Source: Enterococcus mediterraneensis (lineage in GTDB: Bacteria > Bacillota > Bacilli > Lactobacillales > Enterococcaceae). From it: a stretch of DNA of 64,000 nt. Shown piece by piece: positions 53,035-60,344 of the stretch (positions are counted from its first letter, which is position 1; every line of letters begins with the position of its first letter). The notes under the pieces are model-generated. The model did not search any database. It was not told where the DNA came from and was given only the letters and a program-made list of their open reading frames with translations. Location of the stretch: contig NZ_UWOP01000001.1 of assembly GCF_900604485.1 (NCBI RefSeq), forward strand, positions 1,473,501 through 1,537,500, in the 5' to 3' direction. A program made the position numbers and the translations under genes.

Positions 53035-53250
53035 TTAGTCGACAAGCCTCTCACAAAACATAGCGCATCTTAGCTTATGCTAAGACAGTCCACAAGCTGT
53101 TAACTTGTGTCCCAACAAACAAATCAAGCAAAATTTATTCATTTCGGCGATGTTCCCTAGTCCTGCTTCAACGCATTGCTTTGCTCCACAGTGTTAATGA
53201 ACCTCGCGACCTCTACCTCAGTGAATGAGGCATCTCGTATTTAGTTGTTT
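53035..53250 (-). promoter_or_regulatory. Lysine riboswitch (L box)
   Basis: On the minus strand the conserved pieces appear in order: GAGGTAGAGGTCGCG, then CAGGACTAGGGAACATCGCCGA (cited as GGGAACATCGCCGAA), then a GGACACAAG / CTTGTG hairpin and a CTTAGC / GCTAAG hairpin, and GTGAGAGG as the 3' closing part. These match the lysine riboswitch consensus. It is preceded by a promoter and followed by a terminator, the normal layout for transcription control. Paralogous lysine uptake and biosynthesis genes carry the same element. Confidence 0.88.
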
Positions 53251-53261
53251 CGTACATATAA

Positions 53262-53290
53262 AGACTACCCGAACTGTTATTGTTTGTCAA
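53262..53290 (-). promoter_or_regulatory. Promoter of the lysine-regulated importer
   Basis: On the minus strand: TTGACA (53285-53290), 17-bp spacer, TAGTCT (53262-53267). Transcription would start near 53255, at the edge of the aptamer. Confidence 0.78.
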
Positions 53291-53406
53291 TCAATTTGCG
53301 CATAAAAACGCAAAAAAAGTTATAACAGTGCGTAATTACGCCATTTAAAATCCTTATAAGATAAAGTTTATACTTTGTATTAAATAATTATACAATAAAG
53401 GTATGT

Positions 53407-53447
53407 AAAAAAACGACTGAACAGCCAGAAGGATTCCGGTTATTCAG
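53407..53447 (-). terminator. Terminator of the 98-residue membrane protein gene
   Basis: On the minus strand: CTGAATAACCGGA / TTCTGGCTGTTCAG hairpin with G-T pairs, then T7. The stretch from here to 53290 holds nothing else I can name. Confidence 0.8.
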
Positions 53448-53462
53448 CCAGCTTTTAATATT

Positions 53463-53759
53463 TTAAGCGACTTTTGCTTTCGGTTCACGGCCTAAGATCG
53501 CTTGCAGAACAGTCAAACCGATCAATAATCCTAAAACCAGATAGATCAGACTTGAATATTGTGTGATCCCCCAGCCCCATGTACGATAAACGGCTAATGA
53601 GATGGTTAAAACGATCGCTGCCAATACATTGAATAAAGCAAATGCCCAAAGATTGCCGTTTTCTTTACGTGCTAAATAAAAAATCGAGAAGAAAAGACTT
53701 AATGCAAACCAGGCGATACAAACAAGGATGATTGCCCAATAAATAATAAACGGTACCAT
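53463..53759 (-). CDS. Small membrane protein, unknown
   Basis: 98 residues with three transmembrane helices, for example IIYWAIILVCIAWFALSLFF, LWAFALFNVLAAIVLTISLAV and LIYLVLGLLIGLTVLQAIL (each cited in part). Cytoplasmic basic end PKAKVA. No recognised family. ATG 53759 is preceded by AGGTGAATC. A dedicated terminator follows. It is transcribed away from the DMT transporter gene. Confidence 0.75.
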   Translation of the reverse strand: MVPFIIYWAIILVCIAWFALSLFFSIFYLARKENGNLWAFALFNVLAAIVLTISLAVYRTWGWGITQYSSLIYLVLGLLIGLTVLQAILGREPKAKVA

Positions 53760-53920
53760 ATAGATTCACCTCACTTTTATTCAGAGCTATTTTACCACGT
53801 TTTCTCAAAGGTGTCATGAAGAGCTTGAAAGAAACTGAACAAAAAGAAAGAAATCGATTGACGATTTCATGTCTTTAAGCTAGTTTGTATAAGTAAACAA
53901 TTGAAGAAGGAGTGTTTGAT

Positions 53921-54832
53921 ATGTGGTTTGCATCGGCAATCATTACGATTTTAGCATGGGGTGCCGCCGATCTTTTCTATAAAAAAGGCAATAATGAAGC
54001 CGATCGCCATAGTGCCATGAAAACAACGATCATGGTAGGGTTGGTGATGGGTCTGCATGTCTTATTCTATTATGTTATTTACCAAGGAATCAGTTATGAC
54101 TGGAAAAATCTTTTGCTTTATCTGCCGGTTTCAGGGATGTATATTTTATCAATGGCCATCGGATATTTTGGTCTGCGGTATATCGAAGTTTCGATTTCTT
54201 CTCCTATCAGCAATTCCTCCGGTGCGGTAACAGCGCTTCTGGGATTTTTGATCATGGGCAATGCCATCAACGGTGTGCAGCTGGTAGCGATTCTGTTGAT
54301 CTTGATAGGTATTTTATTCCTATCGATCCTTGAAAAAAAAGAAGAGAACGCGGAACTTGCCGCTGAGGGAATCGAGATCGATCGGAAGTATCGCTTTGGA
54401 GCGGTTGCGATCATCTTCCCGATCTTATATATGGTCATTGACGGCTTGGGCACATTTTTAGACAGCTATTATTTGGAATATAAAAATATCATGCCAGAAG
54501 ACCAAGCAAATATGAGTTATGAATTGACCTTTCTGATCGTAGCATTGATTTTATGGGCCTATTTAGAAATCGTAAAGAAAGAAAATGTGATTGTTTTTCG
54601 AGAACGGGACAAAGGATTCGCTGCGTTGTTCGAAACGATCGGACAATTTTTCTATGTTGGGGCTATTTCCTCAAGAGAAGCGATCATCGTAGCACCATTG
54701 ATCTCCGCTTACGCCATCGTATCTGTGATTTTAGGACGGATCTTTTTGAAAGAAAAACTGACCTTCAAACATTATTTGGTGATTGCCGCTATTATGATCG
54801 GTATCATGATCTTAGGTTTTTATGACGCGTAA
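53921..54832 (+). CDS. EamA-like DMT superfamily transporter
   Basis: Ten-helix exporter or importer of the drug/metabolite transporter superfamily, with two EamA-like halves. The first half starts FASAIITILAWGAADLFYKK (cited as LAWGAADLFYKKG) and ISSPISNSSGAVTALLGF is the conserved helix; the second half repeats the pattern in IIVAPLISAYAIVSVIL. Sugar uptake proteins of the GRP group have a similar layout, so the substrate is open. ATG 53921 after AGAAGGAG; a GTG at 53912 overlaps that site. 303 residues. A terminator separates it from sir2. Confidence 0.85.
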   Translation: MWFASAIITILAWGAADLFYKKGNNEADRHSAMKTTIMVGLVMGLHVLFYYVIYQGISYDWKNLLLYLPVSGMYILSMAIGYFGLRYIEVSISSPISNSSGAVTALLGFLIMGNAINGVQLVAILLILIGILFLSILEKKEENAELAAEGIEIDRKYRFGAVAIIFPILYMVIDGLGTFLDSYYLEYKNIMPEDQANMSYELTFLIVALILWAYLEIVKKENVIVFRERDKGFAALFETIGQFFYVGAISSREAIIVAPLISAYAIVSVILGRIFLKEKLTFKHYLVIAAIMIGIMILGFYDA

Positions 54833-54866
54833 AGAAATATAGCGTTCAAGTGTTAACCAACTGACA

Positions 54867-54905
54867 ACAGCAAGTGCAAAAAAAATTTTTGTTCTTGCTG
54901 TTTTT
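54867..54905 (+). terminator. Terminator after the DMT transporter gene
   Basis: ACAGCAAG (54867-54874) / CTTGCTGT (54894-54901), large A/T-rich loop, followed by TTTTC. TATACT at 54929-54934 just after may be the sir2 -10. Confidence 0.78.
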
Positions 54906-54953
54906 CTGTATCTTTTTCAAAGAAAAGGTATACTAAAAGACGAGGTGAGATCA

Positions 54954-55655
54954 TTGGAAAAGATCGAAAAAGCACAAGCAGCAAGAATGATCCAACAAGC
55001 TGATCGCATAACTTTTCTAACAGGAGCCGGTGTATCGACCGCTTCAGGAATCCCTGATTATCGTTCGCTTCAAGGCGTTTATCATGGAGTGGAACAACCG
55101 GAATACTTGCTAAGTGATGAGTGTCTGATCAATGAACCGGATAAATTTTATCGATTCGTCAAGCATTTGTATCATCCTAACGCACAGCCGAATATCATTC
55201 ATGAAAAAATCGCCGCATTGGAACGATCAAAATCAGTCTGGACAGTTTCTCAAAATATCGATGGACTGCACCGTAAAGCCGGCAGCCGTCAGTTAGTTGA
55301 TTTTCATGGGACGCTGTATCATTGTTATTGTCGAAAATGCGGTCAAACAGCGGACTGGCAAGAATACTTGGTCAGTGATCGACATACTGGCTGCGGCGGA
55401 CAGCTGCGCCCGGACATCGTTCTCTATGGCGAAGGATTTTCTGATGAAACGCTGCAACAGGCGGTAGAGGCAGTTGCAGCGGCAGAACTTTTGGTGATCG
55501 TCGGTACGTCATTTCAAGTACATCCGTTTTGTGATCTGATCTATTATCGACAAGCAAATGCTCAGATCTTGGCCATCAATCAAACCGAGATCTATATGGA
55601 TGCACCTTTTTCTATGGTGCAAAGTGCTGGTGAAGCAGTATTTCAACTTATTTAA
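54954..55655 (+). CDS. Sir2-family NAD-dependent protein deacylase
   Basis: Removes acyl groups from lysines using NAD, releasing nicotinamide and O-acyl-ADP-ribose. The motifs GAGVSTASGIPDYRS, SQNIDGLHRKAG and the catalytic His in DFHGTLYHC are present, with GTSFQVHPF near the end. Of the four usual zinc cysteines, three are seen (CYCRKC and GCGG); the position of the remaining one reads His (RHTGC), which could still ligate zinc. TTG 54954 after AGGTGAG is preferred over GTG 54945. 233 residues. First gene of a four-gene run with 2-14 bp spacings. Confidence 0.9.
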   Translation: MEKIEKAQAARMIQQADRITFLTGAGVSTASGIPDYRSLQGVYHGVEQPEYLLSDECLINEPDKFYRFVKHLYHPNAQPNIIHEKIAALERSKSVWTVSQNIDGLHRKAGSRQLVDFHGTLYHCYCRKCGQTADWQEYLVSDRHTGCGGQLRPDIVLYGEGFSDETLQQAVEAVAAAELLVIVGTSFQVHPFCDLIYYRQANAQILAINQTEIYMDAPFSMVQSAGEAVFQLI

Positions 55656-55669
55656 CTGGAGGACTTTCA

Positions 55670-56512
55670 ATGAAAACCGAAAAAGAAAAAATGATCGCAG
55701 GAGAATTATATTTTTCTGAAGATCCCGAATTAGTAGCCGAGCGCAAACAGTCACGATTGCAAATGCGCTTGATCAATCAGGAGTTGGATGATGCGATCCG
55801 CAGTCAATTGATCAAAGAGACATTCGGTCAGACAGCCGGCAAGGTCTACATAGAGCCGCAGCTCCATTTTGATTATGGCTATAACATCTCTGTTGGGAAG
55901 AATTTCTACGCGAATTTCAATTGCACTTTTTTAGATGTCTGTCCTATCACGATCGGAGACAACTGCATGATCGGTCCCAACACACAGCTTTTGACAGCCC
56001 TGCATCCGTTAAATCCAGTCAAGAGAAATAGCGGTCTGGAAAGCGGCAAACCGATCACACTAGGGAATAATGTCTGGCTTGGCGGCGGTGTCATACTTCT
56101 TCCAGGAGTGACATTAGGAGATAATGTAGTGGTGGCAGCCGGCAGTGTTGTGACAAAATCTTTTGGTGATAACGTAGTGGTCGGAGGCAATCCGGCACGG
56201 ATCATAAAAAATATCGAGATCGAACGGACCGAAGCCGATCCTTTAGCAGCACAACGGAAAAAAATCGATGGGCTGGATCAGCAGATCGCACATTTATTAG
56301 AAGCAAGGATGGATGCGGTAGCGGAAATCGCGGCAATCAAAAAGCAAGGAGCAACGCAAGTCTTAGATACCAAGCGAGAAGAGAAAGTTATCGAAAATAT
56401 AGGGGAAGCGGTAAAAAATCCCGATTACCGAGAAACGATCCAAGAAACTTTTAAAGATGTCATGAAGCACTCGCGGATGTATCAGGCAAAAAAAATCAAA
56501 GGAGTGGATTGA
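55670..56512 (+). CDS. Fused sugar O-acetyltransferase and chorismate mutase
   Basis: Two domains in one 280-residue protein. Residues 1-183 are a left-handed beta-helix acetyltransferase of the maltose/galactoside type, with hexapeptide repeats (GDNCMIGPNT, GNNVWLGGGV, GDNVVVAAGSV) and the catalytic His112 in TALHPLNP. Residues about 194-275 are an AroQ-class chorismate mutase: Arg196, Arg213, Lys224, Asp233, Arg236, Glu237, Ser268 and Gln272 line up with the E. coli active-site residues R11, R28, K39, D48, R51, E52, S84 and Q88. So both halves look active. ATG 55670 after TGGAGGAC. Linked to sir2 by 14 bp and to niaR by 1 bp. Confidence 0.88.
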   Translation: MKTEKEKMIAGELYFSEDPELVAERKQSRLQMRLINQELDDAIRSQLIKETFGQTAGKVYIEPQLHFDYGYNISVGKNFYANFNCTFLDVCPITIGDNCMIGPNTQLLTALHPLNPVKRNSGLESGKPITLGNNVWLGGGVILLPGVTLGDNVVVAAGSVVTKSFGDNVVVGGNPARIIKNIEIERTEADPLAAQRKKIDGLDQQIAHLLEARMDAVAEIAAIKKQGATQVLDTKREEKVIENIGEAVKNPDYRETIQETFKDVMKHSRMYQAKKIKGVD

Positions 56513-56513
56513 T

Positions 56514-57032
56514 TTGGAGGGAACAGTGCGGCGTGAAGAGATTTTAAACCAATTGAAAAAAGCGGAAAAACCTATCAGCGCAAGCAAGTTTGCTCAGCGA
56601 TTTGGAGTCAGCCGTCAAATCATTGTCGGAGACATCGCTTTGATGCGGGCGGCAGGGATCGGTATCGTGGCAACTGCGCGAGGGTATCGTCTGGAAAAAG
56701 AAGAAATCGACGGAAAAGTAAGCAAGATCGCAGTCCAACATGATGCTTCTCAGATTCGGGAAGAATTTGAAACGATCTTAGCTTACGGTGGCGAAGTAAT
56801 CGATGTGATCGTGGAACATGAATTGTACGGCGAGTTAGTAGGCGGACTTTATATCAAAAATGAAAAAGATATTGATGATTTCCTGAGCCGCTATCAAAAA
56901 GCCGGTGCCAGTTTATTGTCTGATTTGACAAAAGGCATCCATCTGCATACGATCCGTTATCAAAAAGAGGAAGATCTTGAAAGAATCAAACAAGCGCTAG
57001 CTGAAAAAGGAATTCTATATCAAGAAAATTGA
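56514..57032 (+). CDS. niaR: NiaR-type NAD biosynthesis repressor
   Basis: Nicotinate-responsive repressor (HTH_11 plus 3H domain). The helix-turn-helix is ISASKFAQRFGVSRQIIVGDI cited as KFAQRFGVSRQII, and the 3H domain shows three conserved histidines in VIVEHELYG, GIHLHTIR, binding metal and nicotinate. TTG 56514 is used, seven bases after AAAGGAGTGG. 172 residues, the normal length. It regulates niacin uptake and NAD salvage genes in Firmicutes; here its neighbours are sir2 and an isochorismatase-like hydrolase. Confidence 0.88.
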   Translation: MEGTVRREEILNQLKKAEKPISASKFAQRFGVSRQIIVGDIALMRAAGIGIVATARGYRLEKEEIDGKVSKIAVQHDASQIREEFETILAYGGEVIDVIVEHELYGELVGGLYIKNEKDIDDFLSRYQKAGASLLSDLTKGIHLHTIRYQKEEDLERIKQALAEKGILYQEN

Positions 57033-57043
57033 GGGGTATGACC

Positions 57044-57547
57044 ATGATAAAAGACGCATTACTGATCATCGATCTGCAAAACGGGGTTTGTCCAGATCCA
57101 GAAGATACGCAAGTCAAAGAAATCATAGCACTCACCAATTACCGAATCGATAAATATCGTCAAAGTAGTCAGCCAATTATTTTTATCCAACATGAAGACG
57201 AAGAACTGGTTCCTGAAAGCAGACAGTGGCAGCTCTTGTCAGAATTAGATACGCGACCAACTGATTTATTTGTCGGCAAAACGCATGCGGACTCGTTTTA
57301 TCATACCGATTTGCAAGGGATATTGGATTCATTGTCTGTGCAAAGTTTGGAGATCGTTGGCGCGCAAACCGAGTATTGCATGGATGCCACGATCAAGGCA
57401 GCCTACGATCGGGGATATCAAATCCAATTGATCGCTGACGGTTGGCTGACCTATGATAATTCATTTATGACAGCGGAGCAGACCAATCGTTTCTTTCAAG
57501 GGATCTGGCAGGATCGCTTTGCTGACATCATTTCAGAAACTGAATAA
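57044..57547 (+). CDS. Isochorismatase-family cysteine hydrolase
   Basis: Isochorismatase-like fold hydrolase. Catalytic set: Asp in LLIIDLQNG, Lys in GKTHADSF, and Cys in EYCMDATIKAA, preceded by the cis-peptide motif VGAQTEYC. The D-x-H metal site of true nicotinamidases is not visible, so nicotinamidase activity is uncertain although the fold and the niaR/sir2 context point to nicotinamide-related chemistry. ATG 57044 after GAGGGG; a TTG at 57029 overlaps niaR. 167 residues. Last gene of the run, closed by a bidirectional terminator. Confidence 0.85.
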   Translation: MIKDALLIIDLQNGVCPDPEDTQVKEIIALTNYRIDKYRQSSQPIIFIQHEDEELVPESRQWQLLSELDTRPTDLFVGKTHADSFYHTDLQGILDSLSVQSLEIVGAQTEYCMDATIKAAYDRGYQIQLIADGWLTYDNSFMTAEQTNRFFQGIWQDRFADIISETE

Positions 57548-57561
57548 AAAAATAAAAAAAA

Positions 57562-57592
57562 CGCTGGATCGCGAAGATCCAGCGGTTTTTTA
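57562..57592. terminator. Bidirectional terminator between the hydrolase and def
   Basis: CGCTGGATC (57562-57570) / GATCCAGCG (57576-57584), loop GCGAA; A-run on the left and T-run on the right, so it works both ways for converging genes. Confidence 0.92.
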
Positions 57593-58156
57593 TTATTCGA
57601 TAACTAAAACGCCTTTTTCTAATGAGAAAGGATTTTTTTCGTTGATGTAATCATAGAACATTACACCGTTCAAATGGTCGATCTCATGCTGAACGACGAT
57701 CGCTTCATAATTTTTCAAACGAACTTTATGCTTTTCGCCGTTTTCGTCGTAATAAGAAACAGTGACACGGGCATGGCGAACGACATAACCGGGTACTTCC
57801 CGATCAACAGAAAGACATCCTTCCCCTTCTGCTAGGCAAGCATCTTGAACAGAATGGCTCACGATTTTAGGATTGTACATTACAGCGCTGAACACAGGCT
57901 CTGTCTTTTCAGGATCACTGTCAGGCACATGGACAGCTGCGATCCGTTTGGAAATATCTAATTGCGGTGCAGCAAGTCCTACGCCCCCGCGTAATTGTAA
58001 TTCTTCAGCTTTGACTGGATCTTGGCTGTTTTTCAAGAATTCCAGCATTTCTCGACCTAATTTTACTTCTTCTTCAGTTGGAGGTAAGGAAACTTCTTTC
58101 GCGACTTCGCGTAAAGTTGGATTACCTTCGCGGATAATATCATCCATTGTTATCAT
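57593..58156 (-). CDS. def: Peptide deformylase
   Basis: Metal hydrolase removing the N-formyl group from nascent proteins. The three motifs are [14 protein letters not shown] (metal-binding Cys), and QHEIDHLNG (two metal-binding His and catalytic Glu). 187 residues with the longer insertion between motifs typical of Gram-positive type 2 enzymes. ATG 58156 is preceded by AGAGGTGGAAGAT. Essential in this class; standing alone, opposite the neighbouring MurNAc operon. Confidence 0.95.
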   Translation of the reverse strand: MITMDDIIREGNPTLREVAKEVSLPPTEEEVKLGREMLEFLKNSQDPVKAEELQLRGGVGLAAPQLDISKRIAAVHVPDSDPEKTEPVFSAVMYNPKIVSHSVQDACLAEGEGCLSVDREVPGYVVRHARVTVSYYDENGEKHKVRLKNYEAIVVQHEIDHLNGVMFYDYINEKNPFSLEKGVLVIE

Positions 58157-58259
58157 GTATCTTCCACCTCTAGAGTTGATTTGTAGATTATTAAATAGTT
58201 TAACACAAAAGGCTTCTCCCTGTAAAAATACTGTTTGATTCTTTGGATATTTTAAAGTT

Positions 58260-58278
58260 TATGAAATGATATTTCATA
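58260..58278. promoter_or_regulatory. Perfect inverted repeat, possible MurR operator
   Basis: TATGAAAT (58260-58267) GAT ATTTCATA (58271-58278): perfect 8-bp arms with a 3-bp spacer, 27 bp upstream of the -35 of the mupG promoter. The position suits an operator; MurR is the natural candidate, but no site has been matched. Confidence 0.45.
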
Positions 58279-58304
58279 TAAAATTAAAAAAATAAGAAAA
58301 AACA

Positions 58305-58333
58305 TTGCTTTTAGAAAAAGGATGTCGTATACT
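58305..58333 (+). promoter_or_regulatory. Promoter of the MurNAc operon
   Basis: TTGCTT (58305-58310), 17 bp, TATACT (58328-58333), 44 bp before the mupG ATG. Confidence 0.72.
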
Positions 58334-58338
58334 TTCAT

Positions 58339-58352
58339 TGTAATCGGTTGCG
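58339..58352 (+). promoter_or_regulatory. Candidate CcpA site (cre)
   Basis: TGTAATCGGTTGCG matches the cre pattern TGWAANCGNTNWCA at 12 of 14 positions and sits at the transcription start, where CcpA represses PTS operons. Confidence 0.4.
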
Positions 58353-58376
58353 ACAAGCGAAAGGATGTAGGAGAAC

Positions 58377-59459
58377 ATGTTTGGTTTTTCTGTGTTTATG
58401 AATGAAGAAATGACACAAGAGACGGTCAATTATATTAATGAGATGGCACAATCTGGCTTCAAGGGTATATTTACTTCAATGCATATTCCTGAAGATGATG
58501 CAGCGTGTTACCGTCAACGTTTGACTGTTTTAGGAGAGCAAGCGAAAAAAAATCATCTGGACTTGATGGTAGATATTTCTGGAGAAGCACTGACAAGAGC
58601 TGGCTTTTCTTTTACAAAAATTGATGAACTGCTGCAATTGGGTGTAACCGGTTTACGGATGGATTATGCAATCAGTAATCAGCAGATCGCCCAGCTTTCT
58701 CATCAATTGAAGGTAGCGTTAAATGCAAGCACTATCTCACAAAAAGATATTGACGAACTGCAGACAAGCGGAGCAGATTTTTCAAATCTGGAGGCATGGC
58801 ATAATTATTATCCGCGTCCAGAGACCGGGTTGGAATCAGAGTGGTTCAATGAAAAAAACTGCTGGCTGAAAAAGGCAGGATTTACAGTACAAGCTTTTGT
58901 TCCAGGAGACAGTAATTTTCGAGGGCCATTATTTTCTGGTCTGCCGACATTGGAAGAGCATCGCGGGCAGCATCCGCTGGCCAGCACGCTGGCATTGTTG
59001 GCAACAAAAGCTGTTGATTTAGTCTATATCGGCGATGGGGGACTTACTCCTCAAACGAAGGAACAATTTGAAAAATTTCAAAACGATAATACGATCCTTT
59101 TACATCTAGCAGATATCGGATCAGATTATTATGAATACGTATTAGGCAGTCATGAAAATCGTCGAGATGAAGCAAGAGATGTCGTGCGCAGTGCAAATGC
59201 GCGTTTTCAAGAGATCCCATTGATCAAACCACAAAAGACCAATACAAGAGTTTATGGCAGCGTAACTGTCGATAACGAAAACTATCAACGCTATATGGGA
59301 GAAATCCAAATCTGTAAGAAGGATTTGCTTGCAGATGAAAAGGTGAATGTGGCGGGAAGAGTTATTTCCAAAGATTTGCCTTTGATCCAACAAATCAGCG
59401 CTGGTATGAAATTTTATTTAGAAAGAGATGATGAAGATGGAAAAAATCAATTTAGATAA
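58377..59459 (+). CDS. mupG: 6-phospho-N-acetylmuramidase MupG (DUF871)
   Basis: DUF871 protein; in Staphylococcus aureus MupG splits MurNAc-6-phosphate-containing disaccharide GlcNAc... taken up by the PTS, releasing MurNAc-6P for MurQ. TIM-barrel start [19 protein letters not shown] (cited FSVFMNEE), with the active-site [15 protein letters not shown] and GDGGLT blocks. 360 residues. ATG 58377 follows GTAGGAGAAC. The 3' end overlaps murQ by 23 bp, so the two are coupled. First gene of the operon with murQ, murP and, separated by a terminator, murR. Confidence 0.9.
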   Translation: MFGFSVFMNEEMTQETVNYINEMAQSGFKGIFTSMHIPEDDAACYRQRLTVLGEQAKKNHLDLMVDISGEALTRAGFSFTKIDELLQLGVTGLRMDYAISNQQIAQLSHQLKVALNASTISQKDIDELQTSGADFSNLEAWHNYYPRPETGLESEWFNEKNCWLKKAGFTVQAFVPGDSNFRGPLFSGLPTLEEHRGQHPLASTLALLATKAVDLVYIGDGGLTPQTKEQFEKFQNDNTILLHLADIGSDYYEYVLGSHENRRDEARDVVRSANARFQEIPLIKPQKTNTRVYGSVTVDNENYQRYMGEIQICKKDLLADEKVNVAGRVISKDLPLIQQISAGMKFYLERDDEDGKNQFR

Positions 59460-60342
59460 TTTAACAACAGAACGTAGAAATGAGGAAACTTTCGGATTAG
59501 ATGAAATGACAGTTGTTGAGGCATGTCAAAAAATGAATTTGGAAGATCAAAAAGTTGCATCAGCTGTTGAAAAGGAACTATCAAGTATCGAAGCAGTAAT
59601 CGAACAAACGATCCAATCTTTCAACAAAGGAGGACGCTTGATCTATATGGGCGCCGGAACTAGCGGACGGCTAGGGGTCTTAGATGCGGCAGAATGTGTT
59701 CCAACATTTGGTGTCGATCCTGGAATGGTCATCGGATTGATTGCAGGCGGCGAAAAGGCTATGACATTAGCCGTTGAAGGTGCTGAGGATTCTAAAGAAT
59801 TAGGCGCTGAAGATCTTAAGAATTTAAGCCTTTCTGACAAAGATCTGGTAGTTGGGATCGCGGCAAGCGGGCGTACACCTTATGTGATCGGTGGTTTAGA
59901 CTATGCTGCAAAAATCGGTGCAACAACAGCAACGATCTCTTGCAATAAACAAGCAGAGATTTCTAAACATGCACAATTTCCAATTGAAGTTGACTGCGGT
60001 CCGGAGTTTTTGACTGGATCAACTCGCTTAAAATCAGGAACTGCACAAAAGCTGATTTTAAATATGATCTCAACTATTTCAATGATTGGTATTGGTAAGG
60101 TTTACAATAATTTAATGGTAGACGTGAAACCTACTAATGAAAAATTGATCGAACGCTCTAAGCGAATCATCATGCAAGCAACAGAAACTGATTATGAAAC
60201 AGCAGCAAAATATTTTGAAGAGGCAAATCAAAACGTCAAATTAGCGATCGTCATGATTTTAACTGACAGCAATAAAGTCGAAGCAACAGCGAAATTAGCA
60301 GATGCACGCGGTTTTGTTAAAAAAACCATGGGAGGGGAATAA
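59437..60342 (+). CDS. murQ: N-acetylmuramic acid 6-phosphate etherase MurQ
   Basis: Cleaves the lactyl ether of MurNAc-6-phosphate, giving GlcNAc-6-phosphate and D-lactate. SIS-domain protein with the [10 protein letters not shown] start, [16 protein letters not shown] (catalytic Glu86) and [15 protein letters not shown] 59437 is taken as start; ATG 59428 and 59431 lie too close to the GAAAGAG site. It overlaps the end of mupG. About 301 residues, normal. Its product feeds directly into amino sugar and lactate metabolism. Confidence 0.94.
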   Translation: MEKINLDNLTTERRNEETFGLDEMTVVEACQKMNLEDQKVASAVEKELSSIEAVIEQTIQSFNKGGRLIYMGAGTSGRLGVLDAAECVPTFGVDPGMVIGLIAGGEKAMTLAVEGAEDSKELGAEDLKNLSLSDKDLVVGIAASGRTPYVIGGLDYAAKIGATTATISCNKQAEISKHAQFPIEVDCGPEFLTGSTRLKSGTAQKLILNMISTISMIGIGKVYNNLMVDVKPTNEKLIERSKRIIMQATETDYETAAKYFEEANQNVKLAIVMILTDSNKVEATAKLADARGFVKKTMGGE

Positions 60343-60344
60343 AA

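Noticed and set aside
54553-54825. 90-codon frame inside the DMT transporter gene
   Set aside because: Arg/Cys-rich shadow frame inside a conserved membrane protein gene.
57044-57547. Firm call of nicotinamidase pncA
   Set aside because: Fold and context fit, but the D-x-H metal site is not visible, so only the family is named.
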